From: Dipteris shenzhenensis
Taxonomy: Eukaryota; Polypodiophyta; Polypodiopsida; Gleicheniales
Assembly (NCBI GenBank): GCA_047967505.1
Contig: CM106538.1
Reading direction: 5' to 3' (one strand)
Length of the DNA: 64,000 nucleotides
A program made the position numbers and the translations under genes. The notes beneath the pieces were generated by a model. It was not told the DNA's origin and ran no database searches. It was given only the letters and a program-made list of their open reading frames with translations. This document shows, one piece after another, positions 21,134 through 33,479 of this stretch (position 1 is its first letter; every line of letters begins with the position of its first letter).

Positions 21134-21250
21134 GGTGGGAGGATGGGGGCGAGAAGAGAGAAACGAGCAGCCAAGAAAGAAAGAAAGAAATAGAGCGACA
21201 GAAAGCTTTCGTTCAAGAACACTTCCTCATAATACTTAACCTCACCTACC
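21134..21250 (-). promoter_or_regulatory. Probable 5' UTR of the UBP1-like gene
   Basis: A CT-rich leader on the minus strand with a short (TTTC)n run at 21175-21190 directly upstream of the start codon. A pyrimidine-rich 5' UTR is frequent in plant genes. No clear TATA box was seen. Confidence 0.4.
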
Positions 21251-24200
21251 CCCCCTCACCCTGGTTCCCCCCCTCCTTCCTTACCTCTCCATCCAAGCTC
21301 ATCATCCGTTGCGTCCTTTTACCCTAACCTTCACCCGCAGCCTCTCGAATCACAATGCAATTCCTAGCACCGTCTTAACCAACCTTTGCCTTAACCTCTA
21401 CCCACCCCCTGCATTGCCCGCCGCCGCGGTGTAGAATGGCAAGGGGTGATGGGAAGCTATCGGTGGCCTTCTAGTTGCATGCTTACAATTCCAATCGGAC
21501 CCACCAGCTTGCATTGTCCACAAGACTCACACAGATATGGTGTAGAATGGCAAGCGGTGTTGGCAAGCTCTGGGTGGCTTTCTTCAAACCCATCTCGCAT
21601 AAGGACACTAAGCCATCCCCCGATCCAACGCACACTCATTTCCTCCAAACATGTTTTATGAAGTGTTTAACACATTACAAGTGTTAAATCTCAAAATAGA
21701 AATTATTTGCCAACACCAATAACCATTTGTTATCGATATCTTAACATGAATGCTTCCTGAAAATGAGTTGTAGCTTCCATCTACTCTGATTTACTCTCTT
21801 ACCATTTCCACTAGGTGTTAGTTTAGCGTGTGCAAATGTCTTTGAAACTAAGGTGTAGCTTGCATTTAATATGGTTTGCCTTATATCCCTCCTTGCCTTT
21901 ATCTTCTATTTGCTCGCCTTTATCTCTATCTTCTTTCCTTGAGCTTGCAAGCAATGGTCACATATAAATTCCTTATGTCAAGTTGAATAATGAATGTTGA
22001 AAGGTGATGCATAATCTCAAAGCTATTGAAAGTGAATAAATATGCTCAAGGACTAAGTGGAGTCTTCATCATTTCAACAACAAATAATGCAAAAAGGTAA
22101 CGCATAGTTTCAAACCTATTGAAAGCAAACAAGCAAGTCTATTATTTAGATAACAATTACTTGACAAAGGCATCATATTTGGCATCCAACCTTGAAGTTG
22201 CATTGTAGACATGGCATATTGAACACCAAACAAAGGCATTAATTATTACTAATATGCGCACGATTCAACATGGCATAGTCCGAAGAGGATCTAGTCATGA
22301 ACACAAGTGCTCCCCAAAGATCACAATTATTGCACCATGAGTATCTCAAATTGCTACATTATAGCACAAGTAATGTATAATATATATCTTTACAATTGTG
22401 ACTTAAATATTTGCATCTAAGAGTGTCATGCAATGCTTCTTTTTTTGCTATGCCCCTTCAATCTTAGAAAGGAGAAAAACAAGGGCCAAATGAAACACAC
22501 AGTACATTTTGAAAGGGAACACTTTCAATATTACACGTTAGACAAATTTCCTAAAAATGGCCTTGACTTTTTTATGATTCGAAGCATCTTCATGGGCTCT
22601 CTAAGCTTCTGATATTATCACTATAATTTTGATCGTGTGATATGTGATAAATGGAAAATTACACTCGGAAGCTATCATCTCGTTGAGGAGAGATTTCTAA
22701 AAGCTGCATAATGTGGATAGTTTCAAGTACCTTTACTTTTTTTAAAACAAGCAAAGGGCGGAGTGAAAGCTTCTTAGATAGGGTGATCTAAAAACTTACA
22801 CTAGTGCAAGGTAGGTATCCACACACCCCCTTCCCCCCCCCCCAAAACACCTTTTCTTCCTCCCCTCTTTTGAACCCTTTCAAACAAAGAAAGGAGAAAA
22901 CAACACATACGTGGGTGTTAAGGGTACTCATTAGCGATTATATAGTTCTACATACTTTAAGGGTGCCCCAAAAAAGTAAACTCAAATCGTTCTCTTTGGT
23001 ATATTGATGTGTGGATGACCTATTGTAAATCAAACTAGGTTAAAGGAGGAAGAATGGCCCTACCTATTAATAATAAAGAAAGATAATGCGATGGCACATT
23101 TCAACAAAATGAGTAACAAGATGCATAGCTTAGGTTACAAATTAGATTAGAAAATCCTAGATGCCTTGTATGGATTGGCAAGTCCATGCTCTGGAGCCTA
23201 AGGACCTTTTCTTTAGTTTAAGGGATGTTTCAAATCTAATCCAAACGATTGGGAATACATTAAAACAATTAATCAATGTGTCAACAAGTTGGAGAACTCA
23301 AAGTAACAACAAACCATAGGCAACTTCAAATTTTCACATAGATTGTGGACAAAAGGTAAGCTCCATATAGCAAGATTTGGGGTATTATTGCAAACTTAGT
23401 CATGTTCTGAGAGACTAGTAAACTCAAGCATGGTTAGTGTAAGAGAGCTCAAATTGCAAAAGTGTACTCTCCTTTCCTCATTTCGTTGGAAAGGGCCTTT
23501 GTCTAAACAAGAAAGCATGCAAACTACAAGCTTTGATATTAATATCTTTGTAAATTTAGCTATCCTCTAGGAAAGTCTGCATAAAGTCATGAGGGGAGGA
23601 TAATTTAAGGAAGGGGATCAAGGGTACCACCAAGTCCAGGAGCTTGGCCTACCAACAAAATAAGTGGGAGTTGAAAGCATCATCGATTGATTGGCCCATA
23701 AGGGAGTATTGTAGTGGGTTTTTAAGAGTCCCTTATTGAATCATATCATGGCCCACCTTATATCTGCATGATCTAATTTATGATATATTATGGTTTTAGC
23801 AAGTCCACTGATTCTAAATTAAAATGTCTAAAAATAGCAATAAAATAGTTCAAAACAAATAACCCATCATCATATAAATAAAAGCACTTTGTGAATAATT
23901 TGATTTCCTATTAATCATCCAATAGATACTAGTTAGATTAATCATATCCTTTGGGCTATACGAAAGATGAACTTATAAAAATAAAAGTAATTTTCAAAGG
24001 GAATTATAAAAAGAGGTAGCACGATGGCAGTATTAATGTCATAACTTGCGTGCGTGCGTGTGTGCATGAGAGAGAGAGAGAGTTGACACTTAACTAATGT
24101 TTGTGTCTGCATGTGGATAGCATATATGTTCATTATGTAGCACAGGGCCTCACCTTGGATGGGAAAGTAAGGAAGATTATACATTAGGGTTAAGGAAGAG

Positions 24201-25158
24201 GGTGGGAAGACATAGATGAGTTAAATGGAGACCATACTTGCTCTACAAGACACATGGGAGTATGTACATGGGTCTTTAGCTAGACCATCAAGTGACCCTG
24301 CAATAGAGCTTGCCATTGCGTGAGCATAGGCAGAATGGGATAAGAAGGACAAGTATGCCTATCACTTGATGAGAAAAAAATCAAAGATGTTGTGCTTGGA
24401 CAATTAAGCATGGTTAAGACATCAAAAGACAACATGGGATATGTAACTCTTTACAAGTCCAAGAACACTTCTAAAATTCTAATACTCAAAATCTAGATCA
24501 ATCAAAGGTTTTGCATCATTAATAAATATGGTCATGCTATGTACTCAGGATCAAAGACATTAATAATCAGTTTGCAATGCAAGAGAGACTATAAAGCCCA
24601 TGGAGATGGTTCAAGTCATCCTCAATGGACAGAGTGAGGGATATGATAGACTATTGCCATTTAGAGGCAAGTTCATCACTTAAAGAGGTATAATCAATGT
24701 AACTTGGTGAGGGACTTAGGACTCAAGCCATTTAGGCAAGGAAAGGCAAATCCAATGAGCAAGCATTCACAACCCCAAACGGAGGTAGAGCATCTATAAG
24801 AAGTAGATAAAGAGGTAGAGGATCTCTAAGAAAAGAAAAGTAGCATTAATGGTGGCATTAGAATTTACATTAACAATAGCATTAGAATCAACAATAGCAT
24901 CGATAGCATCCAAGCGGAAATAGTTCCAATGGAGGGAAATTTTAAGGAAGAGGAAATGCATCCACCGATATGTCAAATATACAATGCAACGACGACTGTC
25001 ACAGGTTTGGATATAATATAAGAGATTAGTGCAAGAAGTAGTATGACCAAGGAGGTCAATCCACCAACAATAGATAAAATTTTCACAAAAGAAAGAATCA
25101 TTGTGGTGTGCATCAAAGTAGCCATCATCATGCCAATGACCCTGACATAATGTAGCTT
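21251..25158. other. AT-rich intergenic region, no gene recognised
   Basis: About 3.9 kb with short frames only. It includes an imperfect duplication around TGTAGAATGGCAAG (21431 and 21540), a short poly-C at 22835 and a TGCG/GA microsatellite at 24047-24082. Confidence 0.55.
24047..24082. repeat. TGCG / GA microsatellite
   Basis: (TGCG)n followed by (GA)n, the same GT-then-GA composition seen at 18482. Confidence 0.9.
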
Positions 25159-26560
25159 GTGATTGAGGATACGCACAAGACTGATAGCGATTCTAAGGCA
25201 AAATGTAGTTATTATGTTGACCACGTAGATCCAAATCTATGGTACGTTGATAATGATGCATCATCTCACATGACAAGACATCGAGAAAGGTTAAAATCAA
25301 ACTATTGGAAGGATCCAATAATGTTATCTACATTGAAGATAACACAATTCAATTGAAAGATATAGTCCCTTTCAATATACTTACTAGTCCAAAAGTATCA
25401 ATGAACGATGTAATTTATGTTCCCAAACTCAGCAAGAATCTTTTATCAGATGGACAAATGGTGGAACATAATTATAGAGTTGTATTTGATGGAGATGAAT
25501 GTACAATTAGAGATAAAGCTAGAGGATATTAGCTAGTTAAAATAGCCATGAAATAAGGACACTTATTTAGAATGCTAGCTTCACTACCAGACTTGCATGC
25601 CATGCCAGTTCAATGTCAAACGATGCCACTTTTGGCAATGTGGCCCTAATGTGGCACGAGATATATGGTCATGTCAACTTCATAATTTTGATGTAATTGG
25701 GAAATTAAAATATGGCAATTGGTATTTCAAAACTTTAGTTTCTTGGAAAATGTTGCGAAGCTTGTTGCTTTTTGTAAACAATCAAGAGCCATCTTTGGAA
25801 GAAGAACCTCTTGAGAAGATACATGTAGATGTTTGGAATTATGCACAAATTCATAGTATTAATGGTTTAGTGTAACCTTCATGGATGACTATAGTATATA
25901 TTTTTGAATATATTTCCTCAATGAGAAATATAAATTGTCTCTACATTTCAAGAGTTCAAAGTCATGGTAGAGAATTAGAGAGGACGAAATATGAAAGTCC
26001 TAAGATCAAATAGAGGGGCTAAGTACATGTCTTTCATATTCATTAACTTTTGCAAAAGTAATGGCATATGAAGACCATTCACATGTGTAGATACTCCTCA
26101 ACAAAATGTAGTAGCTGAAATGAAGAAAGGATTTTAGCATACAATGATAGAGCAATGCTTAGTGAGAAGTATTAGTATTGGTAGAAGGAATCCACACTCG
26201 AAACTACTTGCTTAATTGGCTTCTGATTGAACCAATGCAAGGTATGACAACTCATGAGGCATTCATTGGATACAAGCCATGCATTTGGCATATATTTTTC
26301 ATGCATACTATATGCCCACATACATGATAATCATTGCAAAAAGTTGTTGCATCATGTAAATGCATCATGGTTGGCTATAGTGATGAGCAGATAAATTGTA
26401 TGATCCCATCAACCAAAAAGTCATAACCTCTAGAGATGTAGATTTTGATAAAGAATCAAGATGGAAGACATCAAATACATAAGAGATAGTCACATCGACT
26501 ACTCATTCACCTCCGAAGAAGGTTGATGAAGAGTAAGAAGAAGTTAAGCACTTGCCCTGA
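25159..26560 (+). pseudogene. Ty1/copia protease and integrase, heavily decayed
   Basis: The protease start LWYVDNDASSHMT (about 25230) keeps the copia D-x-A-SSHMT shape, but the catalytic D-S-G has become D-N-D. VIYVPKLSKNLLS follows at about 25412, then a pre-integrase WHERYGHVNFHNFDVIG (about 25650), integrase pieces (about 25880-26150) and the tail LYDPINQKVITSRDVDFD (about 26400). Stops and frameshifts occur about every 100 bases. This is an old insertion. Confidence 0.8.
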
Positions 26561-27250
26561 GCATTAGCAAAAGCACCATGAAAAATGTGAACATCATCAA
26601 GAACGTTATAAACTTTGAAATTTTCCATAAACGTAAGGAAGGGGATATTACACTGTACCAATTATAAGCAACACTTGAAAGCATATGATGGTGTCAACCA
26701 ATGTCCTTTAAGCAAAAAATATTGAGGGAAACACTTTAATAGAAGAGCTAGTGTACTTTGAGGATCCAATTTACAAGCCAGAATGATTATGTGACCTTCC
26801 ATCAAGACAAAAGGCCATTTCAAGGATAAGAGAATAAACTTTGCCATCTGAGGTGGCTTAAAGCGAGCTCCCAAAATTTGCTACAACATAATTGATAGGT
26901 ATTTTGTTGATATGTTGTACATAAACCTTATTGTAGATCATCTACTCTACTAGAAAGTTCAAGAAAAGACATTACCATTGCGCTTTTGTATGTAAATAAT
27001 ATGATATTAGCAAGAAGCAATGACAACTTCATCAAAATAAGTTGAAACAAGGCTTATTTGAAGAGTTCGACATGAAAGGTCTTAGACTTGTGCATTATTG
27101 CCTTGGTATTGAGTATTGGAGGGACTCATATAGGTAGAAAAACAAAAGTCCTCAGATTAGATAAAGGAGATGAATATATTTTCCACATTCATGAAATTCT
27201 GCAAGTCTATCTTTGAAAAGAGAATCTTAATCTCTTTCTTTCTCTCAAAG
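26561..27250 (+). pseudogene. Copia RT remnant with YVNN in place of YVDD
   Basis: LLYVNNMILARSNDNFIKI (about 26985) aligns with the copia catalytic YVDDLLL...; both catalytic Asp are now Asn. A little further on, FDMKGLRLVHYCLGIEYW (about 27065-27120) matches the following RT segment in another frame. The RT N-terminal half is not recognisable and RNase H is missing. Confidence 0.65.
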
Positions 27251-28100
27251 TAGGAAATAAACGTAAGGAGCTTTGATACCATGAACAAATTTGAAGAGGG
27301 AGAGGAAAAGAGTGGAGATGAGGAGAGAGGTCACATCTATAGAGCACAGTACGAATGACTAATTATACACTGTATTAGTCACAACAAATGAATATATACA
27401 TACCCTTTTACCATTAGGCTTAGGATTCCAACCCTTGTGTGCCTTTCAGCACTCTGTGTTTTAGCGGTATGCACAACATGACCACAATAATGCTCATATG
27501 CATCCTTAGCAAGGCACTCACAAATTATTATCATGCCATTAGTGCCTTGGGGGGGACACTACCAAGGAAACCTACATACAACATGCATTCAAGGGGTAAT
27601 ATTTAAACCTGCATGGTATTAGAGCCGGTGTCAAAGTTTAGAGATCTCTCTCACATTTGGGTGCATCCAACGGTTTTGGTTTGTGTCGATAAGGTAGATT
27701 CATCGTACTTGTTCAGTACACAAACAATGGCAATGCAATAAGTAAGAGGATAGCTTACATGTGCATCAATGTGGCAGCAATGGAAACAAGGGTGGTGGTG
27801 TTTGTTGACATAACACTTGGCAAAAATATTGCAAGGGTAGTATGGAGGCAATGGTAGTTAACATTACACTTGGCAAAAAATATTGGAAGGGCAATATACA
27901 CCCCTCTAGATAAAAAGGTAAAATGAAAAAAGGGTTCATGGGTAATCCAATCACATGGAGATATGAGAGGACAATGTCACATATAAAGTGGATATGCTAG
28001 GCATATAAGGCGTAGGAGGTAAGGTTCCTATCTTAGTAACATTTTTGGTTAGATACTTTTTGAAGTGCCTAGGTGGCATGTGGTGTGGGTACCCCATGCA
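27251..28100. other. Non-coding; imperfect 66-bp tandem at 27795-27900
   Basis: No gene seen. Two imperfect copies of a unit around ACACTTGGCAAAAATATTG lie at about 27795-27840 and 27862-27900. Confidence 0.5.
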
Positions 28101-28109
28101 TGCGACTCT

Positions 28110-28110
28110 C

Positions 28111-28162
<52 letters not shown>
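28110..28162. repeat. Poly-C then (CT)n microsatellite
   Basis: About 12 C followed by about 20 CT units. Confidence 0.95.
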
Positions 28163-28166
<4 letters not shown>

Positions 28167-28722
28167 CCTTATTTGTCACTCCACCCTTGTTTTAGCATCA
28201 ATTCAACATGTTGTATTTATGGTTGGAGCTAGCATGCTATTCACAAATGCATCACTTTTGCCAATGCTACTAAGCTAGACATAACCTTGATATTTCCATT
28301 GTCAACAAGTGATCCTATGTCTACTCAGCCTCCCTCTTCCCTTCCATTACTCAATCTACCCTCACACTCCCCCTTCCCTTCCATCCCTCTCCCCTCTCCA
28401 TCTCCTTACTTGCCGTTCCATCCCCCCTGTCCCTTGCATCAGTCTCCCCCTTCCCGCCCATCCTTACTCTCCCCCTTTTCTAGCCCTCTTCTATTTTCCA
28501 TGTTGAAACTAGATAAGAGTGCTTATAGGTCTTATCCTTGCATTGAAACTTAGCTATTGTTTGCCCAAACGACCTTTTGGGAATCTACACTATATAGGTC
28601 ATTGCATTTGCAATAGTCCTCTAGTTTCAACAAGGAGTTTCCTTGAACTTTAAACAAAAAACAATTAAATTTTGGTTATATTATAGTGGCTAGTCAGGTC
28701 TTCAGAAAAGACCATTTACAAG
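28163..28722. other. CT-rich non-coding sequence
   Basis: Pro/Ser-rich frames arise here from pyrimidine-rich composition and are not credible proteins. Confidence 0.6.
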
Positions 28723-29420
28723 TTAGGCTGCCAAAATGGGCAAACCGCCCTCATCCAATGCTACACACAACAAAGGGAGACTATGTGTCCATACATATTT
28801 TATGACTAAGAGTGCCCTGCTCACAACTGGGTCTGAGTTGCTCAGGACCCATCCCAAATCTCTGAAGCTATTTTTTAGCATGTTGATTATCAAGGTTTCC
28901 CTACTTGAGGCACCCACCATATTGCGAGAGGCCAGCGAGTTGTGGACCTCCCAAATAGTGAACATGGCGGATGCTCGGACATATTTCAGCACACCGCCAA
29001 GGTGGATGGAAGGTGAGATGCATTACCCACGAAGATTAGATCCATGATGTCGCCAATGCAAAGCTTGCCTATCAGACCCGACACCTGGATTGCCTTCTCC
29101 ACCCTCCACCAAGTGGTACGTGAGACATTGCAATGAAACATTAGGTGATTGAGGGTTTCAATTGTACTTTCACAGAGGGGACACAATGCTTGCCTCTTAG
29201 AGGGAGCCGCTATAACATCACCTTCCACATACTAAAACTTACCTTACCAGACATAGAATGCTTCCAAATACTTCTCAGAATGTGGGACTACCAAGTCACT
29301 CCTCTTTTGAGGACCATTTACCAGTTAAGTTCCAAAATAAGGGTCTGGTCTTTAGAGAATTGGCCGTAGACTATCTTGGCTGCAATTCTGGTCAGTTGGG
29401 ATCTATCAAGAAATCATTGC
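28723..29420 (-). pseudogene. LINE ORF2 C-terminus, RVT zinc-binding domain
   Basis: ALCPLCESTIETLNHLMFHC then SRTTWWRV (29130-29190) is the reverse-transcriptase zinc-binding motif (C-PL-C, H, C). It is preceded by AKIVYG and SGKVSFSMWKV (about 29230-29380), the usual segment before the finger, and followed by a frame with a Trp-rich tail (28992-28723). Confidence 0.8.
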
Positions 29421-30199
29421 CTAACCTTCCATTCCCTGGATGGTATAGTGTTAGTTGGCTAGGACTTCGAAAGCCTATCGAAGACTGCTTGCAACAAATA
29501 TTTCCTCCCTCTCCCTCTCCCTCTCCCTCCCTCCCCCTCCCTCCTCCTCTCCCCTCCTCCGTCTTGCTCCTCCTCCTCCCTCTCCCCTCTCCCTTCCTCC
29601 TCCTTCTAGCTCCTCCTCCTCCTTCTGGCTCCTCCTCCCTCCTTCCTCTCCCCTCCTTCTCCAGCCGCCCAGGATCCCTCTCCTCTGCTCCTCCCTCCTG
29701 CAGAATCTCTCCCCTCCTCCTCCCTCCTATAGCATCTCCCCCTCTCTAGATCAATTGGTTCTTCATGTGTCGGTGGAGGATCTACCTGTAGCGCCTTAGC
29801 ATCTATTTGTGAGAAGATGGGATTTAATGAGCCTGGCTTTTCATTGGCACTTATTCATTCAATACTTCAATTTGATAACTTCCCTCATGGAGGATCTACC
29901 TATAGATGAGGGCCATCGACGGCTTTACCTACTCGCGACAGCTATCCCCTGTAGCCCCTTTGACCGAGGGGTCATCACCTAGGCATACCCATCGTAGGTC
30001 GACGAAGAGTAGTAAGGGTCGAGGCTATTGTGGTGGCTTGTAAGATGTAGACAAGTCTACACACTCACATCCCTAATGGTTTCCACTTCGTCATGAGATG
30101 CAGTACCAGTCAGGTCCCTTACCCTCTCCACTCATAGGTAGTGGCACCCCAGAGCCCAGTCCCTCTGCTACTCCTCGCTCCTTAAGTGCTCATACCACC
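29421..30199. repeat. CT-rich insert splitting the LINE
   Basis: Flanked on both sides by LINE ORF2 sequence. About 29505-29745 is almost pure C/T (variants of CTCCCTCCTCCT); the rest, 29746-30199, is unassigned and includes a twice-used GGAGGATCTACCT (about 29775 and 29890). Exact edges are uncertain. Confidence 0.55.
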
Positions 30200-31180
30200 C
30201 CTCGCTCTAGCTCTCCCACTCCATCCAGCGCGAATCCTTCGGACTTTGTTTTTCCTGAGGACCTTTTCTACAGAGAACCGCGTTGGGGAGGTTATACATG
30301 ACAAGGATGGGAAGGCGGTCACCAGATACACAAGGAGGTTGGTGAGAACCCACTTCCCAAATGATATATTCAAACCTTGGAAACAACAAGACTAGAGCAG
30401 TTAAAATGGCCACAGAGCTCCTCGAGGGAGAACAAATTCGCCTGTCCTTGATTCTATAAATCAGCCCAAACTCACACTCCCTTTTTGTGTATAATCTTCT
30501 AGCTCTAGTGGGACCATGCAACCTGAAGGGATCTTTTCTGAAGGTGGTAGTACACCAAAATACTTTCAAGGAGGCTAGCATCGCCTCTTAGGCCTTCATG
30601 GCCTCTCCACTTCACCATATGCCAATTTTCTTTCCAAGCAGCTATAAGCCCTACCACCATATCAAAACCTTTGATCTTGAGGGGGAATCCTGAGCATAAT
30701 TTGTGACACCATGACAGGACATGCCAACTTCCTACACCTCTGCTTTTACCCTTTTCAATGAAATCCTTCATGATTTCTATCCAGGGCACTTGAGAGTCAA
30801 AAAGTCTCGAAAGCCACTTCGTAAATAAATGAGACATTACGCAGCTTGATGTCTGAGAGCCCGAGCCCACCCTGAAGTTTCGGGACATCCTCCTTCTTCC
30901 CCCTTCTACCCAAAGAAAGGCCCTTAGGAGCCTTCCACCAATTCCTGCCCAATAGGCTTTGGAAAAGTGCCAAACTAAAGAAATGTAGGTTGTTGATGTA
31001 GACAGAATGTGCTGGATGACTAGCGTGCGGGCGTTCCACCCCAAGACATGCCCCTACCAAGCACATAATTTAACCTTTTTAGAAACCAATTAAACCTTTG
31101 CCTATCGGCAATGCCCAAGCCTAGAAGCACACTAAGGTAAGTACCTAACCTACTCACCTCTTTGGATCACTTCAACTTTC
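30200..31180 (-). pseudogene. LINE ORF2 region after the RT
   Basis: VRYLLGVLLGLGIADRQRFN at about 31085-31145, then frame 31044-30505 with LVWHFSKAYW, LLRAFLWVEGGRRR and SHLFTKWLSRLFDSQVPW. This is the familiar post-RT segment of plant LINE ORF2 (K.L.....FLW... then KWL.R). The frame is open for 179 residues, the longest intact stretch of the element. Confidence 0.7.
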
Positions 31181-31199
31181 ATATTCGTGAGCCAATTTG

Positions 31200-31870
31200 G
31201 AGAGGGGGGGCATCCGATTCTGAGAGCAAAGGTCTTGCTCCAGCTACAGTGGGAGCCCAAGACACTTCTCTATGACTCTAATGAGATAGGACACACTACC
31301 AGCATCCTTGACAGAAAAGGCAGCCATATCATCCGCGAATAGCTGTGATCCAAGTTGGTTACTCGAGGGTAGAGCAATGCCTTTACAAACTCGCCTTAAC
31401 AACATCAATGGACATACAGACCTCTTGGAGCCAGATAGCTAGCACTTTTGCTATGATCTTGTAGGAGTTTTTGAGTATGGTAATTGAGCGCCAGTCGCCT
31501 ACCTTCATCCTATTCTATCTTTTAGGGAAGAGCTTTACTAACCCCATATTGACATCTTTGATAGACACCCTCTGCATGCGAATTCGGTGATAAGTACATC
31601 TAGCCTGGGGGCTCTGTCCTTTGCCATTGCCATTAAGGCTTCTTCCAGTTCTTGTAAAGAAAAGGGCCTGTCTAGGTGTTAATGCCTGCCCCCAATCTGC
31701 ACCTTGCACTGCCTCTTCACCCACAATAGCACTGAGCTCCTTTAAAAAGATGTTGATGATGTGCCAGTAATCTAACACCACATTGCATGCTGCGTCCTCG
31801 ATCCTATCCGCTTTCTTCTGATACACTCTAAAATGATTTTTGAGAGACAGTCCCCTACCTAGAGCCATCG
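31200..31870 (-). pseudogene. LINE ORF2 reverse transcriptase with internal deletion
   Basis: VGDWRSITILKNSYKIIAKV (about 31430-31500) is RT motif 1-2a, preceded by GLVKLFPK. The catalytic box LGSQLFADDMAAF is at about 31320-31350. The region expected between them (about 130 residues, including the palm) is mostly missing, so an internal deletion is likely. Confidence 0.75.
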
Positions 31871-32399
31871 TTGGCTGCTTCTAACTTTGGTGAGCTCTGC
31901 TTCATCAAACTCCTCCAACTGCATTGCAGTTTCAATGTCAACAATTAGTGTCGAAAGTACTGAATCTTCTGGCGATGCCTCCACGACTGTACTAAGGGAT
32001 TTCATGATCTTTGACAACTACATGTTGGAATCTTCTTCGCCTTCTTGTGATGAGTATGATAATAGTCTAATGGTGTACTTGCCTAATTGCGGCATCCCAT
32101 CTCTGATAGAGGTCAATTATCTCTAACTTTGTATTAGCCGCCCAACCTCTTCTAATCTCCATGCAGATGGTTTTAAACTTTAGCAGGGCATTGTTGAACT
32201 GAAACGGCAGATCCCATGGCTGATTGCTTGAGATGGGGACATAGAGACTCCAACTCACTAGCACATGGTATGAGAGACAAGTTTTATGAACACATTCTCC
32301 TTTCCAAGGCTCCCTGAGCCACCACCCTTCACCAGAGACATAAAACTGATCTAGACCTCCAGTGCAGAATTCGTCAACTTGTCTTCTATTGTTCTACAT

Positions 32400-32930
32400 G
32401 ATCTCAGACAAGCCTTATCCTTACAGTGTCTTATGACCTAATTAATCACTAGATTTTCCTAGGTTTCTCTCTCCAAACATGAAGTATGAGGGGATGGATG
32501 AGAACGGTTATCCGAGGATTTTGTTGCATTCCAATCCCGACCTAACAATCAATGCTCACCCAACATGAGACAATCTAGGAATCCGTAGCACTCAGTCCTC
32601 TCCCAGTGTGAATTGGGGGTATGCACCTAGTCTACATTAAACTTAAAGCCATGCATGACTAACAATGCGCCCACTACCCCACTACCCTGATCTCTAAACA
32701 ATTCCCGAGCCTTACACTGAGTAAACAAGCAAAGCAAAACCCCCCCATTCCTCACATGGAACATATCAAAATCCAATTTTCAGGCAGGATTGCCAAAAGC
32801 TATCATCTACATCCACTTCACCTCCTGAAGTAACACTACTTTGGGTTTTAACCTCCTAATGACCTATAGACACGCTTTTTGCTTCAATGTACTGCAACAC
32901 CCCCTAACATTCCAAGAAATCACTGAGACC
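32400..32930 (-). pseudogene. LINE ORF2 AP-like endonuclease
   Basis: ISWNVRG (32901-32920) followed by RRLKPKVVLLQEVKWM is the classic start of the plant LINE endonuclease (N, then E in QE). Then come NGGVLLCL and, near 32527-32546, GRDWNATKSSDNRSH, matching the GDFN/GDWN active-site region. A stop after KACL and frame changes occur. Confidence 0.75.
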
Positions 32931-33479
32931 ACCAAATTTCTTATTGTTAGAGACTCGTTGCGAGAGGGTTCTATACGCATCTCTAAAGGAAATAAAATAG
33001 GTTGTCTCTCCTTGACCCCGCCTTGCTCGTCGCTTCCTCGATTCTTTTGGAGAGGCCCTTAGATGATATCGTGTGTGGTGGGACTTCCTCATAGCTAACT
33101 TGTGTGGATTCCTCTTCTTGTGGTAGGCCTTCAAGAGCTCTTCATCTTGCTAGAATGGATGACTATCAATAGCTTGTATCTCAACTGAGGCAAGATTACA
33201 ACTCTCTTTGCTAACCTGTTGCTTGATGTGGGGGATATCATCCACCACAGTCAGATTCTTGCCATGCTTGGCCTATCCATCAAAAAGGCCTATGAATGAA
33301 CTTTCAAGAGCTTCCAATACATTTGCTTAACCTTTCTTACCGACAACTTTCCAGGGTTCTGGTCAAACTTCTTCATGTGATTGTTGCGATTCTGTAGCAT
33401 CGACCGCAAAGATGCAACTTGGTGACTTGATGGCTTGCATGTTGTTGGATGGCTTGAGAGACTCCCTTGGTCATCATGT

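Noticed and set aside
20917-21222. Poly-Ser/Asn and poly-Leu frames over the CAG repeat
   Set aside because: Other-frame readings of the poly-Gln exon; the Gln frame is supported by splicing and family match.
28287-28553. Pro/Ser-rich frame
   Set aside because: Pure product of pyrimidine-rich sequence with no motif.
29258-29799. Long Pro/Ser/Leu-rich frames
   Set aside because: Run through the CT-rich insert inside the LINE; overlapping frames all stay open for the same compositional reason.
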